A DNA stretch of 64,000 nucleotides from Bin25 sp965221765 (GTDB taxonomy: Bacteria; Bacteroidota; Bacteroidia; Flavobacteriales; Flavobacteriaceae). Position 1 is the first letter of the stretch. Each line of letters opens with the position of its first letter. The stretch lies in the NCBI GenBank assembly GCA_965221765.1, contig OZ244911.1, positions 310,001 through 374,000 of the forward strand, in the 5' to 3' direction. Under the pieces are notes generated by a model. The model was not told where the DNA came from, made no database searches, and saw only the letters and a list, made by a program, of their open reading frames with translations. Shown here in pieces: positions 37,889 to 47,021 of the stretch. Position numbers and translations under genes: made by a program.

Positions 37889-39043
37889 ATGGCTTTAGAT
37901 CGAGGAAAAAATGACATTTTTCATGGGCGACAAAAAGAAATCAAACAATTTGAGTTTTTCAAAAACCAATTAGAAAAAGAGAACTCTCGCACTTCTTTTT
38001 TGATTCAAGGCCCACCAGGTGCGGGGAAAACGACCTTATCGGAAAAGTGTTATGAATTAGCCCAACAACAAGGTTGGCGTGTGGTTCGTGTTGACATTGC
38101 TGACTTATTAGACCTTAAAAGATTTCGTCAACGATTAGGCCGAGAACCTTTTTGGAAATTTTGGGAAAAACGAAAAATAGAGTTTCCTTTAGGTGTTGAT
38201 TCTGTCAGCGTAAAGATTAAAATCGATTTCGATCGACAAACATTGATCAAAACCTTAAATGCGGTATCCAAACCAACGATTGTTGGTTTAGATGAGGCTC
38301 AAACATTAGGAAGTAATCGTTTATCAAGGGAAGCTCAACACACTCTTGAAACAGTTTTAGATCAATTACATAATGTAAGGGGAAAAGCTAAAAACCCGAT
38401 CATTTTTTTTATGAATGGTTTAGGTCGAACTAGAGATATTGTGTTTGAATATGGGATTTCTAGATTTGCATCCAAATCGATCATTGCTTTAGAATCATTA
38501 GATCAAAAAGCCGAACGACAAATTTTACGAGATTGGATGATTCAAAAAGCAGGTCTTTCTCCGAATCAATCGAATTTTCATCATTGGCTAGATGAAATCA
38601 GTCAACAGACTCATCAATGGCCAGTCCATATCGCATCTTATGGAATGGAATTGGTTGAATACATTGAGAAACAAGGTAAAACATTGAATGAAGAAGGACT
38701 TCAAATTGTATTGGAAAACGGCTTGAAAGCAAAAGAAACCTATTACGATCACCGAACTCGTGTTTGGCCGAAAGAGGTGTGCGAATCCTTTGCCTCTTTT
38801 TTGTCCCAAACGAAACAAACTTTATTTTCTCATGCATCTCTTATCCATCATTTTGAAAAATCATTCGATAAAGAAAAAGCTCAAGCATTATTGAATCAAG
38901 GATTGCATTTTGGAATGATTCACGAAACGAAACAAAGAGATTATAGCGTACCAGTACCTTCCATGCAGTCTTGGTTTCTTCGTGAATATTTGCCAGAAAA
39001 AGAAAAAAGAAAGACACTTTTTGAAAATAAAAAAGAGTTCTAG
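37889..39043 (+). CDS. AAA+ ATPase, Orc1/Cdc6-like, paralogue 1
   Basis: A 384-aa P-loop ATPase. It opens with FHGRQKEIKQFE, the short entry motif of Orc1/Cdc6 and related STAND-type ATPases; Walker A is GPPGAGKT (Lys47), Walker B is IVGLDEAQ (Asp135-Glu136), and a sensor-like GISRFASKSI follows. A helical lid and a C-terminal region that could be a winged helix complete it (SFDKEKAQALLNQGLHFGMIHE, YSVPVPSMQSWF). It shares this whole architecture and the terminal VPIPS/VPVPS motif with the protein at 41987-43099. Possible roles: replication initiator of a mobile element, transposition helper or a defence ATPase. Function unproven. Confidence 0.75.
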   Translation: MALDRGKNDIFHGRQKEIKQFEFFKNQLEKENSRTSFLIQGPPGAGKTTLSEKCYELAQQQGWRVVRVDIADLLDLKRFRQRLGREPFWKFWEKRKIEFPLGVDSVSVKIKIDFDRQTLIKTLNAVSKPTIVGLDEAQTLGSNRLSREAQHTLETVLDQLHNVRGKAKNPIIFFMNGLGRTRDIVFEYGISRFASKSIIALESLDQKAERQILRDWMIQKAGLSPNQSNFHHWLDEISQQTHQWPVHIASYGMELVEYIEKQGKTLNEEGLQIVLENGLKAKETYYDHRTRVWPKEVCESFASFLSQTKQTLFSHASLIHHFEKSFDKEKAQALLNQGLHFGMIHETKQRDYSVPVPSMQSWFLREYLPEKEKRKTLFENKKEF

Positions 39044-39176
39044 AAAACCAAGATTATCAAAACAGTCCATATAGATAATAATTTTTGCCACTTTGGTACA
39101 TACTTCCCTTATTTTAAACGGTTTAATCATAAATCATAAGCAAAATCATTTCAAGGATTCAAAACACTTAAAATCA

Positions 39177-39980
39177 TCATTTAAATTTATGCTTGAATTC
39201 ATCGGCTACGTACGTTATTTCTTTTTCATATTTTTCTATAAATCGATAGCTGGCGACTAATCCAAAACACCAAACTTTTATTTTTCGTACTCCCTTGAGT
39301 AATAAAGATCCCTCAAGAATAGCCCACGGATAAGAATTGTTTTTCTGAAATTTCTTCTGAACTCTATATTTTTCTTCTAGTTGGTAACTCATCTCACGTG
39401 GTTTATTCATATTTGAAAATTCTTCATACGATTGGCGGTTAAAAAATAATAGTCCTTCAATCGATTGATTTCTATCGATGAGTTTAAGGAATTCATTAAG
39501 AAGCTTTTTTTTCAATTTGGGATGTTTTTCAAATTTCCGCAATAAAAGTTTTTGGCTGACTTCCCATAATGGCAAAAGATCAAAAAAAGCATAATGCTCT
39601 TTCGATAGTCCCAATTTTTCAGCAAAATCTCTATGCCTCTCATAATGGTTATGATATATACGTGCTAATTTTTCAAGTTTACAGATGTGTTCTTTATGTT
39701 GCTCAAAGTTCTTGAAACTCAAAAAATCATTAAATTGTTCTTGAGACTCTTTTTTATATCCATTTAATCTCAAACGATATAGTTCACTCAAATCATCGCA
39801 AACTTCTTTTGAAAATTCGGCATGTTGTTTATAAGAATTTGAAGAATTGATTCCCAAAATCAGATACTGAGGGCTGTTATGATCAACCCGTACAAGTTTT
39901 GGTCCTGGAAAGAAATACTCTTTTTCTTCTATTGAAAGCCGATTATAAATGTCATAAATGGTTTTTAAATATTGTTCCAT
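39177..39980 (-). CDS. Uncharacterised 267-aa protein, possibly uracil-DNA-glycosylase-like fold
   Basis: Intact gene of unknown function. Three segments resemble in spacing the UDG-like superfamily: a strand with PQYLILGINSSNSY near residue 37, YAFFDLLPLWEVSQ near 130 and IEGLLFFNRQSYEEF near 175, followed by a helical bundle. The catalytic motifs of true UDGs are not evident, so a glycosylase activity is not claimed. Rich in Lys, Glu and Tyr; no signal peptide or membrane segment. It is convergent with the ATPase at 37889, leaving a 133-bp gap without a visible terminator. Confidence 0.6.
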   Translation of the reverse strand: MEQYLKTIYDIYNRLSIEEKEYFFPGPKLVRVDHNSPQYLILGINSSNSYKQHAEFSKEVCDDLSELYRLRLNGYKKESQEQFNDFLSFKNFEQHKEHICKLEKLARIYHNHYERHRDFAEKLGLSKEHYAFFDLLPLWEVSQKLLLRKFEKHPKLKKKLLNEFLKLIDRNQSIEGLLFFNRQSYEEFSNMNKPREMSYQLEEKYRVQKKFQKNNSYPWAILEGSLLLKGVRKIKVWCFGLVASYRFIEKYEKEITYVADEFKHKFK

Positions 39981-40281
39981 GATAGAATACGTAAATATAT
40001 CGGCTCTAGTAAAAACTAAAATGATTTGTCATTGAATACAAAATCGAATGCTATAAAAGTCTTGAATTTTACAAGTTTGCCAAACAAAGTTTGGATCAAA
40101 TAACAAATCACTCCCAATTAGATTGAGTAAGAATTTAGAACATTATTGCTGGTGCCTTAGCCATTCAAAGCCATCATAGACTGAAGGATGCCAATAAGGT
40201 GCTCATCGTTTCTTCTGAACTGCCCGCTATTTCTTTGATACTTTGTTTAAAACACAGTTTATTCAGCCGAAACACTTTTTC
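39981..40281. other. Intergenic relic
   Basis: A + strand frame near 40145-40290 reads AGALAIQSHHRLKDANKVLIVSSEL, which looks like coding remains but was not assigned. The rest contains nothing recognisable. Confidence 0.35.
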
Positions 40282-41052
40282 TCATTTCACAACATGAACT
40301 TTACTAGGGATGCCTTTTTCTATGCAACGAATCATGATGCTTTTAGAAATGGGTAAATAATGGTGGATTTGATGATCTCGTCTTTGATGGTTTGGAAAGT
40401 CCTTGATCACCCCACCATCGCCAATGATAAAATCATTGTTTGGATTATAAAGAAATGAAAGAACCCGGTTCTTCAAAAATTCATTACTAAATAGGTCTTT
40501 ACGTAGTCAATCGGGATCATTCATCTGTGTTCGCACACCTCTTGTTAATAATTCATTAAAATCCTCTCTTGAGACTAAGTTGTTTGTCATTTCTATGAGA
40601 GGGGTATGAAAACCATCTAGTTCTGCTTGATGAAGCATTTCTCTTAAAGGAATCGTTTCATTGATGGTTCTCATTTTCATATACCTATCGCTGTAGCGAG
40701 ATCTTAAACTAGAGCTCAATAAATAGCGTTTTATTGTTGTTATTTTTATCGGTTCTAGTGGAATGGTGGTGCGATGATGTATGGCAATGGATCTATTGAT
40801 TTCACAAGTTATCTTGGCCATTTGACTTTCTACTGCAGATAACTTACTTTCTACTTCTTTGGAGTTCTTATTCCCATCATTTTCATCCAGTGTCGGAGTT
40901 ATGAAATGATTCTCTTCCCAAAAACAATTGTTCGGATGCCTTTTTTTGATTTCTTTCAAATCCTTTCGATAAAGAAACAACAAACTGCCCTTGTTCTTAG
41001 GATTCTCTGTAAAACGTCTTAAAATAAATTTCGGAATGATATGAGATTTCAT
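40282..41052 (-). pseudogene. DUF4238 family protein, interrupted by an in-frame TGA
   Basis: The frame from ATG 41052 reads MKSHIIPKFILRRFTENPKN, then LLFLYRKDLKEIKK and FWEENHFITP: the DUF4238 opening (HxIPxFxLRxF). It stops at TGA (40509-40507) after MNDPD, yet the same frame continues LRKDLFSNEFLKNRVLSFLY, then DFIIGDGGVIKDF and HYLPISKSIMIR, the expected DUF4238 C-terminus. A single nonsense change, not a frameshift, therefore splits a 256-codon gene. DUF4238 proteins are uncharacterised and common in accessory DNA. Confidence 0.8.
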
Positions 41053-41128
41053 GACTCACCACATCAATGAATTTTTCCAACTAAAAGAAGTAATGGGAGA
41101 AAAGTTTTTTATTCATGGAGCCATTGAT

Positions 41129-41728
41129 TTATGCAGAGCTTTCTTGAAGTCGTTTTTTTACTTTATGAATCGTGGCATGAGAAGTAGATAATCGATGGGC
41201 AATATCTCGAAAAGATTTTCCTTTGTTGAGCAAGGATTTGATTTTTTGATTTTTTTCTTTACTCAGAAATTTTTCAGTGGTCTCCACCGAACCGATGCCT
41301 CTTCCCATATATTTCCATGGGGACAGGGCTTTGGCTTTGGCAATGCCTTCTTTTTGCCGAGCTTTCATCATCGATATTTCAAAAGAAGACATGCTCACCA
41401 AGATTTCAAGCAATAATTTTGATGAAATATCTTGTTGTCCTTTTTCATCGAGATTTTGAATAGTGGGCTTTTGACAAATCACCCGAATATTTTGATGGGT
41501 AAATTATTCCCAGCGGGTCAACACATCCACCGTATTTCTTCCCAATCGATCCATCGAATGGATATGAAGTTCTTTTAATTTTTTGATTTGTTTTCCTCCT
41601 GGGCGTTCCCAAAAAGGCATCAATCTCGAAGTCTTGTCTCGAATGATATAATCAAACTTTTCAGCATCATTTAATTGACGTTGGTCCGTCTGTTCGAGTG
41701 TGGAAACTCGAGTATAGAAAATTCTCAT
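41129..41728 (-). pseudogene. Serine recombinase (resolvase/invertase), interrupted by an in-frame TAA
   Basis: From ATG 41728: MRIFYTRVSTLEQTDQRQ with the catalytic serine in RVST, FDYIIRDKTSR, HIHSMDRLGRNTVDVLTRWE, then TAA (41506-41504). The same frame continues FTHQNIRVICQ, ISSKLLLEILVSMSSFEISMM, a basic linker and a C-terminal helix-turn-helix (SFRDIAHRLSTSHATIHKVKK). Apart from the stop it is a complete 199-codon small recombinase of the type that resolves transposon cointegrates or integrates elements. It could have been the mobility gene of the island flanked by the two ATPases. Confidence 0.85.
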
Positions 41729-41986
41729 TAACAATAGCAGGTCTGACCACAAAGATACCATTTTACGGCAGACCCCAAACGGTAACAGTTTCTAGCCTTC
41801 CATCCATTTCAAAATAGGGTGTTTTAGACGATAGCCTTAAAGAGTAACGGTTTTAATGCCTTGGAGAGGATGTGATAAAAACGGGTGGGGGTTCAACAGT
41901 CAACACCAAAGCATTGAATAATGAATGATGGGGATTTCATCGAAGCACCCCAAACAATGGCTAATCACCCATGAGGTGTCAAAAAA

Positions 41987-43099
41987 TCATCGAGATCGTC
42001 CCAAAGAGGGGGCTTGTCTGATGGCTGGGCCATATTGATCAATTAAAAAGGACCGTAAGGAAGGGATCGGAACCGAACAAATCCCCTGTTGATCCATATG
42101 AACGATTCCTTTTGATAGAACGGTTTGATATAAATCACTAGCCTTTTCTGATGATAGGGTTTTAGAAAATAATGCAATCAACTCTTCCATATCAAATTGT
42201 TCAGGTAATTGTTTCACGGTAGAAGCAATGAATGCTCTAGTTTTTCGATGAAATCCATCACATCGTTGTTGGTAATAGGTGTGTTTTAAATCATCACCAT
42301 GTTTTAAAACTTGTTTTAATCGTTGATTGGTTAATGTTTCACCAACTTCTAAAAATTCACAAAGAGCATTACAATAAGATTGAATATGGCGAGGCCAACG
42401 ATCGGTTCGTTTGATAATTTCTTGTATCCAAGTGGTGGTATCACTCGGTGTTTTGATTTCTTTGGTGAGCCAGTCATGAATAATCGATTGCTCGGCATCG
42501 GGTTCTAATCGTTGCAAATAACGAACACAACCCGTATTAAACCGAGAAATACCAAATGTTCGAAGTATTTCTTTGGTCATGCTCAATCCGCCTAATAAAA
42601 GAATAAAACCATGTTTTGATTCTACATTATGATAGGTATTGAAAAAATCAGAAATACGTTCTCTTTTTTCATCGGATAAAAACCCACCTAATGTTTGAGC
42701 TTCATCTAAATATAATACCGTGGGCTTGGATTGAATCATCGCTTCATTCAAGTAATCTGTCTCTTTTGATGTTTGAGATTCTAGAGCCACTTTGAACAAT
42801 TTGAGATCGATGCCATAGGTGGTTTGAATGTCTTGAGCATTTTTATTTTGAGTGATTCGTCGAAATAATTCTTGTGCATCATATAACGAACGGTTGGTCA
42901 ACCGAATGACATGCCAATGATTGTTTTGAGCTATTTTTCGATATTCATGAATCAAGGCAGATTTTCCGACCCCTGGTGGACCTTGAAGGAGAACACTACT
43001 ACCGATGCCCCGATGAACGGTTTGAAGCATGAGATGTTGAAAATCATTAATTTCTTGATGTCGACCATGAAAATATTTGGCTGGACCTCGTTCAATCAT
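41987..43099 (-). CDS. AAA+ ATPase, Orc1/Cdc6-like, paralogue 2
   Basis: A 370-aa P-loop ATPase paralogous to the one at 37889. Motifs: YFHGRHQEINDF at residue 9, Walker A GPPGVGKS (Lys46), Walker B VLYLDEAQTLGG, sensor-like GISRFNTGCV, a lid and a C-terminal part ending ICSVPIPSLRSFLIDQYG. The ATG at 43099 matches the start of the paralogue; an upstream alternative at 43156 adds 19 unrelated residues. Sequence divergence from paralogue 1 is large, so this is not a recent duplication. It is transcribed toward the broken resolvase and has no small companion genes. Likely linked to an element's replication or transposition; unproven. Confidence 0.75.
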   Translation of the reverse strand: MIERGPAKYFHGRHQEINDFQHLMLQTVHRGIGSSVLLQGPPGVGKSALIHEYRKIAQNNHWHVIRLTNRSLYDAQELFRRITQNKNAQDIQTTYGIDLKLFKVALESQTSKETDYLNEAMIQSKPTVLYLDEAQTLGGFLSDEKRERISDFFNTYHNVESKHGFILLLGGLSMTKEILRTFGISRFNTGCVRYLQRLEPDAEQSIIHDWLTKEIKTPSDTTTWIQEIIKRTDRWPRHIQSYCNALCEFLEVGETLTNQRLKQVLKHGDDLKHTYYQQRCDGFHRKTRAFIASTVKQLPEQFDMEELIALFSKTLSSEKASDLYQTVLSKGIVHMDQQGICSVPIPSLRSFLIDQYGPAIRQAPSLGRSR

Positions 43100-43202
43100 A
43101 ATGCTTCGATTTTTCGTAAAAATACGACAAGACACTCCAATGATCGGGATCTCCAAAGTTTTCTATTTAGGTTAGAAGCATCAAAAGAGAAGGGAATTAT
43201 TT

Positions 43203-43618
43203 TTGCACAGAAACCCGAAGGTTCTAGATAAAATAGTGTGGTTACTCCCCCTTAGTCTACTTTTGTTGGTCCATTGTAAAACTAATCCAACCGAAACATA
43301 TCGAGCGGAATTACTAGTGAAACTAGAGGCGCTCAAGACATTCAATGATACCCAACTGCGCGATCAATGTGATCAATATCCCAAGCCGGATCCCAACGGC
43401 GATGAAAGCGGTTTTGAGTGTTATAAGGTATGGATGAAGAGGCTTATCTCAGAGAAATTCGTCAAACCATCCAAACCATGCCTTTGATTACAGAAGAAGC
43501 ATATGATGGTTATGCCTCACTCATGGACGATCGAGAAGGATATCTCCAATACCGGGTTTTCCGATACAAACAAATGCTTGACGAATACCAAGAGTACTGT
43601 TCCAGGAAGAAGAAATAG
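43203..43618 (+). pseudogene. Small lipoprotein gene, apparently frameshifted
   Basis: A TTG-initiated frame gives a signal peptide with lipobox (IVWLLPLSLLLLVHCKTN, Cys25) and an acidic domain to about 43425 (DQCDQYPKPDPNGDESGFECYKV). A second frame overlapping at 43430 (MDEEAYLREIRQTIQTMPLI, then YRVFRYKQMLDEYQEYC) looks like its continuation, so a one-base shift near 43428 is likely. Joined length is about 138 residues. No family recognised; two separate small genes are also possible. Confidence 0.45.
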
Positions 43619-43739
43619 AAACCCATTCAGAACGGATTCAAAGAATCCCTGAGTTGTTGTAGGCGATCTTTTTCATCCCAAATCATCAGATATTGAGTTG
43701 AATTAATCGATAGTCATAAACCGATAGGCTTCAGGTGAC
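43619..43739. other. Short gap at the right edge of the ATPase island
   Basis: No gene seen. It contains a stretch whose - strand (VVRPVDWSPEAYRFMTID) may be the remains of the orfA/orfB junction of the adjoining IS3 relic. Confidence 0.35.
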
Positions 43740-44035
43740 CAATCGACAGGCCTTACCACTTTTTTTCTAATAAACGTTTTAACGCCTGATGCTCAAGAGC
43801 GAGATTGGCAACCATCTGCTTGACATCAGATCACGCTGCTTTGGTCGGTCTTAGGACGTTGAGTTGGTTCTGGTTCATCCCGCCATAGTTGAATTTCCAT
43901 CGGTAGAAGGTGTGGTGACGGGGATGGAATACTCTCGGCAGATCTCTTGCACCGTTTGGCTCTCTTGTGGAGAGATCAGATCTGGACGATCTGTGATTCT
44001 GAAAATTTGATTTTTTTCATCTGTTCAATAGTTGC
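43740..44035 (-). mobile_element. IS3-family orfA remnant
   Basis: The - strand reads MKKSNFQNHRS, TVQEICREYSIPVTT, then a W-KYGG-like region and LALEHQALKRLLEKK in broken frames: the HTH and leucine-zipper parts of IS3 OrfA. OrfB is missing next to it. An orfB remnant of an IS3 element lies on the same strand at 35850-36639, about 7 kb to the left, which is where it would be if the element had been split. Confidence 0.65.
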
Positions 44036-44627
44036 ATGTTAAATTAAAATAGTTCATCAAGCTCTATTTTAGAATGCTTCTATTTTTGGGGAACCTTACA
44101 AAATTGTTGGTGTCCAATAAAATGAAATCCATGCTACGAATGTTTTGCTAGGTTGAAACCATATTTTCAAAAAATATTTTGAATCAGTGTTCTCTCTTTT
44201 TCAATAACTCATGGTGCTAGTATTTCTATAAGACTTCCATAAAGAATCTAACATAATAGATGGTTTAGAAAAAATGTGATTTCATAAGACACATAGAATT
44301 AAAATCATTAGTATGTAAAAAGTGATTTCACAGATTTTGATTAGTCGACTAAGTTGTAACTTGGGCCTCTTTTAATAGTCAAAACCATTATAGAATCCAT
44401 TCAACATGGAGGAAATTAAAAAAGCAAACAAAAGTAAACTTGTATACTGCGTATCGAACAAAGTATTGGTATGTACATTGGGAGGTACATTAAGCCATTG
44501 GATAGGGATGCCAAAGCATTGGTAGATTGATTTAATTGAGAAATTATGATGGGATTCATTGGGTTAACTTTTAATTTAAAGTGTCATGGGAAAGCAATTG
44601 ATTTATCAAAAACTCATTGGTTAAAAT
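44036..44627. other. Gap upstream of the methylase gene
   Basis: About 590 AT-rich bases. One 39-codon frame (44406-44525, MEEIKKANKSKLVYCVSNKV...) precedes the methylase gene. It is too short and isolated to call, but might be a fragment or a small regulatory protein of the restriction-like cluster. No C-protein HTH is recognisable. Confidence 0.4.
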
Positions 44628-45417
44628 ATGAGTAAAAACCAAAACTTACAGAGAGCAAGAAGGCTAATCAATGATGAGTTTTATACGCAATTTGAAGATA
44701 TCAATGCGGAGTTACAACATTATAAGCACCACTTCAAAAACAAAGTAGTTTATTGTAATTGTGATGACCCTACTGTGAGCAATTTTTTCAGATATTTTTC
44801 ATTAAACTTTGAACATTTGGGATTAAAAAAACTGATTGCCACGTGTTATAAAAATCAACAACGAGATTTATTTAGCCAGCACGATGTAGAAAAAGCCATT
44901 TATCTTGAATACAAAGGGGATAGAGATGGTAATCGCAGGCCTGATTCTGAAGAAATAGAGGTTAAGGCATTGGATGGGAATGGCGATTTTAGAAGTGAAG
45001 AATGTATTGAATTATTAAAACAAGCCGACATTGTGTGCACCAATCCCCCTTTTTCACTATTCAGACAATATGTATCTCAATTGACTAAATACAACAAAAA
45101 GTTTTTGATTATAGGCTCCCAAAATGCAATTACATATAAAGAAATATTTCCTGTTATTAAAAGTAACGATATATGGTTGGGTGTAAATAGCGTTAAAGAA
45201 TTTGAGGTTAAAGAAAATAACCCTAAAGCTAAATATTGTCATGACAGAAAAAAACATTTTCAGAAATTTGGAAATGTTGTTTGGTTTACAAATATTGAAC
45301 ATAATAAGCGTAATGAATTCTTATACCTTAACAAAGAATACACTCAACAAGCATATCCCCATTATGATAATTACGACGCCATAGAGGTTAGTAGGGTCAA
45401 TAATATCCCAAAAAATT

Positions 45418-45426
45418 GGGGGGGGG
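45418..45426 (+). repeat. Poly-G tract (G9) inside the methylase gene
   Basis: Nine consecutive G in an AT-rich gene, within the codons for N-W-G-G. Eight or eleven G would keep the reading frame. A tract this long is prone to slipped-strand changes. Confidence 0.9.
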
Positions 45427-45545
45427 TATATGGGTGTACCAATCACTTTTCTTACCAAATACAATTCCAAGCAATTTGAGATCGTTGGAACAACCGATGT
45501 AGCAAATTATAGAGTGGGTTACAAGGATGGAATAACTAAATTTAA

Positions 45546-45555
45546 GGGGGGGGGG
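45546..45555 (+). repeat. Poly-G tract (G10) inside the methylase gene
   Basis: Ten consecutive G following TTTAA. Nine or twelve G would keep the frame into the SQWETGVQ segment. This is the second such tract, 120 bp after the first. Confidence 0.9.
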
Positions 45556-45678
45556 TAGTCAATGGGAGACAGGTGTTCAAAAGACTTTTGATAAAGTTGA
45601 TAGATCCCCAATAGTTGGAGAGATTAATGGTGAAAAAACATATCGAAGAATTCTAATCAAAAACAAAAATCCTGAGTT

Positions 45679-46878
45679 ATGATACGAATTGAACATAAAA
45701 CCATAGAAATTAGGGAGATCATAGATGGCTATAAAATTGATGAACATGGCGGTATCAGAGGCTTTGGTGGTAATTTAGACATTAGGCCACAATACCAACG
45801 AGAATACATCCATGAAAACAATCTTGAATTTCAAAAAAAATTAATTGATTCGATTTATAATGAATTGCCAATTGGCGTTTTTTATTGGGCAGAAAAACAA
45901 GACGGAACATATGAGTTATTGGACGGACAACAACGAATAATTACAATTTGTAAGTATGTAGTCGATAGAAGTTTTAGTATAAAAATCAGCGATGCTGAAA
46001 ATTATTTTTTCAATTTAGACGATACCAACCAAAAGAAAATTTTAGACTATAGATTAATGATTTTTATATGCAAAGGAAACTATGATGATAAAATGAATTG
46101 GTTTAAGACCATTAATACTGGCTCTGAAAGATTAAGTGACCAAGAATTAAGAAATGCCATTTATAGTGGTTCTTGGGTAAATAGTGCCAAGCGATATTTT
46201 ACGGCAAGAGGAAATCATGCCGAAGATTGCAATAAGTTAATGCCTGGTCGCGATAGGATAAGACAGAAGCATCTTGAAATCGCTATTTCATGGCATATTA
46301 ATGATAAAGACGATGCCATCAATGCGTTCATGGCTAAAAATCAAAATAAAGAGTCCGCAAAAGAATTATGGGATTGGTATCGAAAGCTACTAAACTGGGT
46401 AGAAAAAATTTTTGGAGCCAATATAGCCATTGATAAAAAGGTTAGAACAACCATAGATTGGGGAGAACTTTGGCATCAATACCATGAAAAACACTATGAT
46501 TCAAAACACACTCAAACAAGATTGCACTCTCTTTTTAAAATGCATGAAAAAGAAGAAGATGGGGTGGATAATACGGAATATCCGTTTATTCAAATTCCCA
46601 AAGGCATATATCAATATATTTTAGAAGGTGAAACGATAGAAAGTAGGAAGTATATTAATAAAACAAGTTTTTCAAAATCTGAAAAGCAAAAAAAATGGAA
46701 AGAACAAAATAAAAAATTTGAGGGGGAAAATAGGATTTGTAAACAGGAAAATTGTAATTCTCCATTTAATCAATCTCATGGCGATCATATCACGCCTCGA
46801 TCAAAAGGGGGAAGAACCATTTTTAGTAATCTTCAAATGTTATGCGAATCTTGTAATAGAAAGAAATCAGATAGTTAG
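45679..46878 (+). CDS. DUF262 (GmrSD/ParB-like) and HNH nuclease fusion protein
   Basis: A 399-aa protein. The N-terminal DUF262 domain has the DIRPQYQREYI entry and the DGQQR motif at residues 82-86 (nucleotide-binding ParB/Srx-like fold). The C-terminus is a zinc HNH nuclease: C354, C359, GDHITPRSKGG with D369-H370, FSNLQMLCESCNR with C389 and C392. Such fusions resemble GmrSD-type and BREX/Ssp-associated nucleases that cut foreign or modified DNA. Its ATG overlaps the methylase TGA by ATGA, so the two are translated together and this protein is the natural candidate for the restriction partner. DNA target and nucleotide dependence are unknown. Confidence 0.85.
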   Translation: MIRIEHKTIEIREIIDGYKIDEHGGIRGFGGNLDIRPQYQREYIHENNLEFQKKLIDSIYNELPIGVFYWAEKQDGTYELLDGQQRIITICKYVVDRSFSIKISDAENYFFNLDDTNQKKILDYRLMIFICKGNYDDKMNWFKTINTGSERLSDQELRNAIYSGSWVNSAKRYFTARGNHAEDCNKLMPGRDRIRQKHLEIAISWHINDKDDAINAFMAKNQNKESAKELWDWYRKLLNWVEKIFGANIAIDKKVRTTIDWGELWHQYHEKHYDSKHTQTRLHSLFKMHEKEEDGVDNTEYPFIQIPKGIYQYILEGETIESRKYINKTSFSKSEKQKKWKEQNKKFEGENRICKQENCNSPFNQSHGDHITPRSKGGRTIFSNLQMLCESCNRKKSDS

Positions 46879-47021
46879 AAGTTTATTCTAAAATAGTTTT
46901 TTCAAAATCTAAATCAGCCTTTGGCACTTTGTATAATTCCTTATAGTTTGATTCGGTTTCTTAAAAAGGTTCTATTCTACAAATGTTGTTCTTATTTTTG
47001 AATTAATCAATGATTTATTCC

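Larger units (their letters stand above)
44628..45681 (+). pseudogene. EcoRI-family adenine-specific DNA methylase with two out-of-frame poly-G tracts
   Basis: N6-adenine methylase of the EcoRI-methylase family (MSKNQNLQRARRLINDEFYTQ, VYCNCDDPTVSNFF, catalytic NPPF at residues 139-142). The first frame runs to 45479, but family sequence leaves it at a G9 tract (45418-45426): the next frame has YMGVPITFLTKYNSKQFEIVG. A G10 tract (45546-45555) shifts again to SQWETGVQKTF...RRILIKNKNPEL and a TGA at 45679-45681 that overlaps the next gene's ATG (ATGA). Removing one G from each tract restores a 350-aa protein. Truncated product, phase-OFF state or homopolymer errors are the options. Confidence 0.8.

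Noticed and set aside
40507..40509. TGA in DUF4238 as a selenocysteine or reassigned codon
   Set aside because: No selenocysteine insertion structure was seen, the position is not a known redox residue, and TGA acts as a stop elsewhere in the window (for example in the prfB leader), so a nonsense mutation is simpler.
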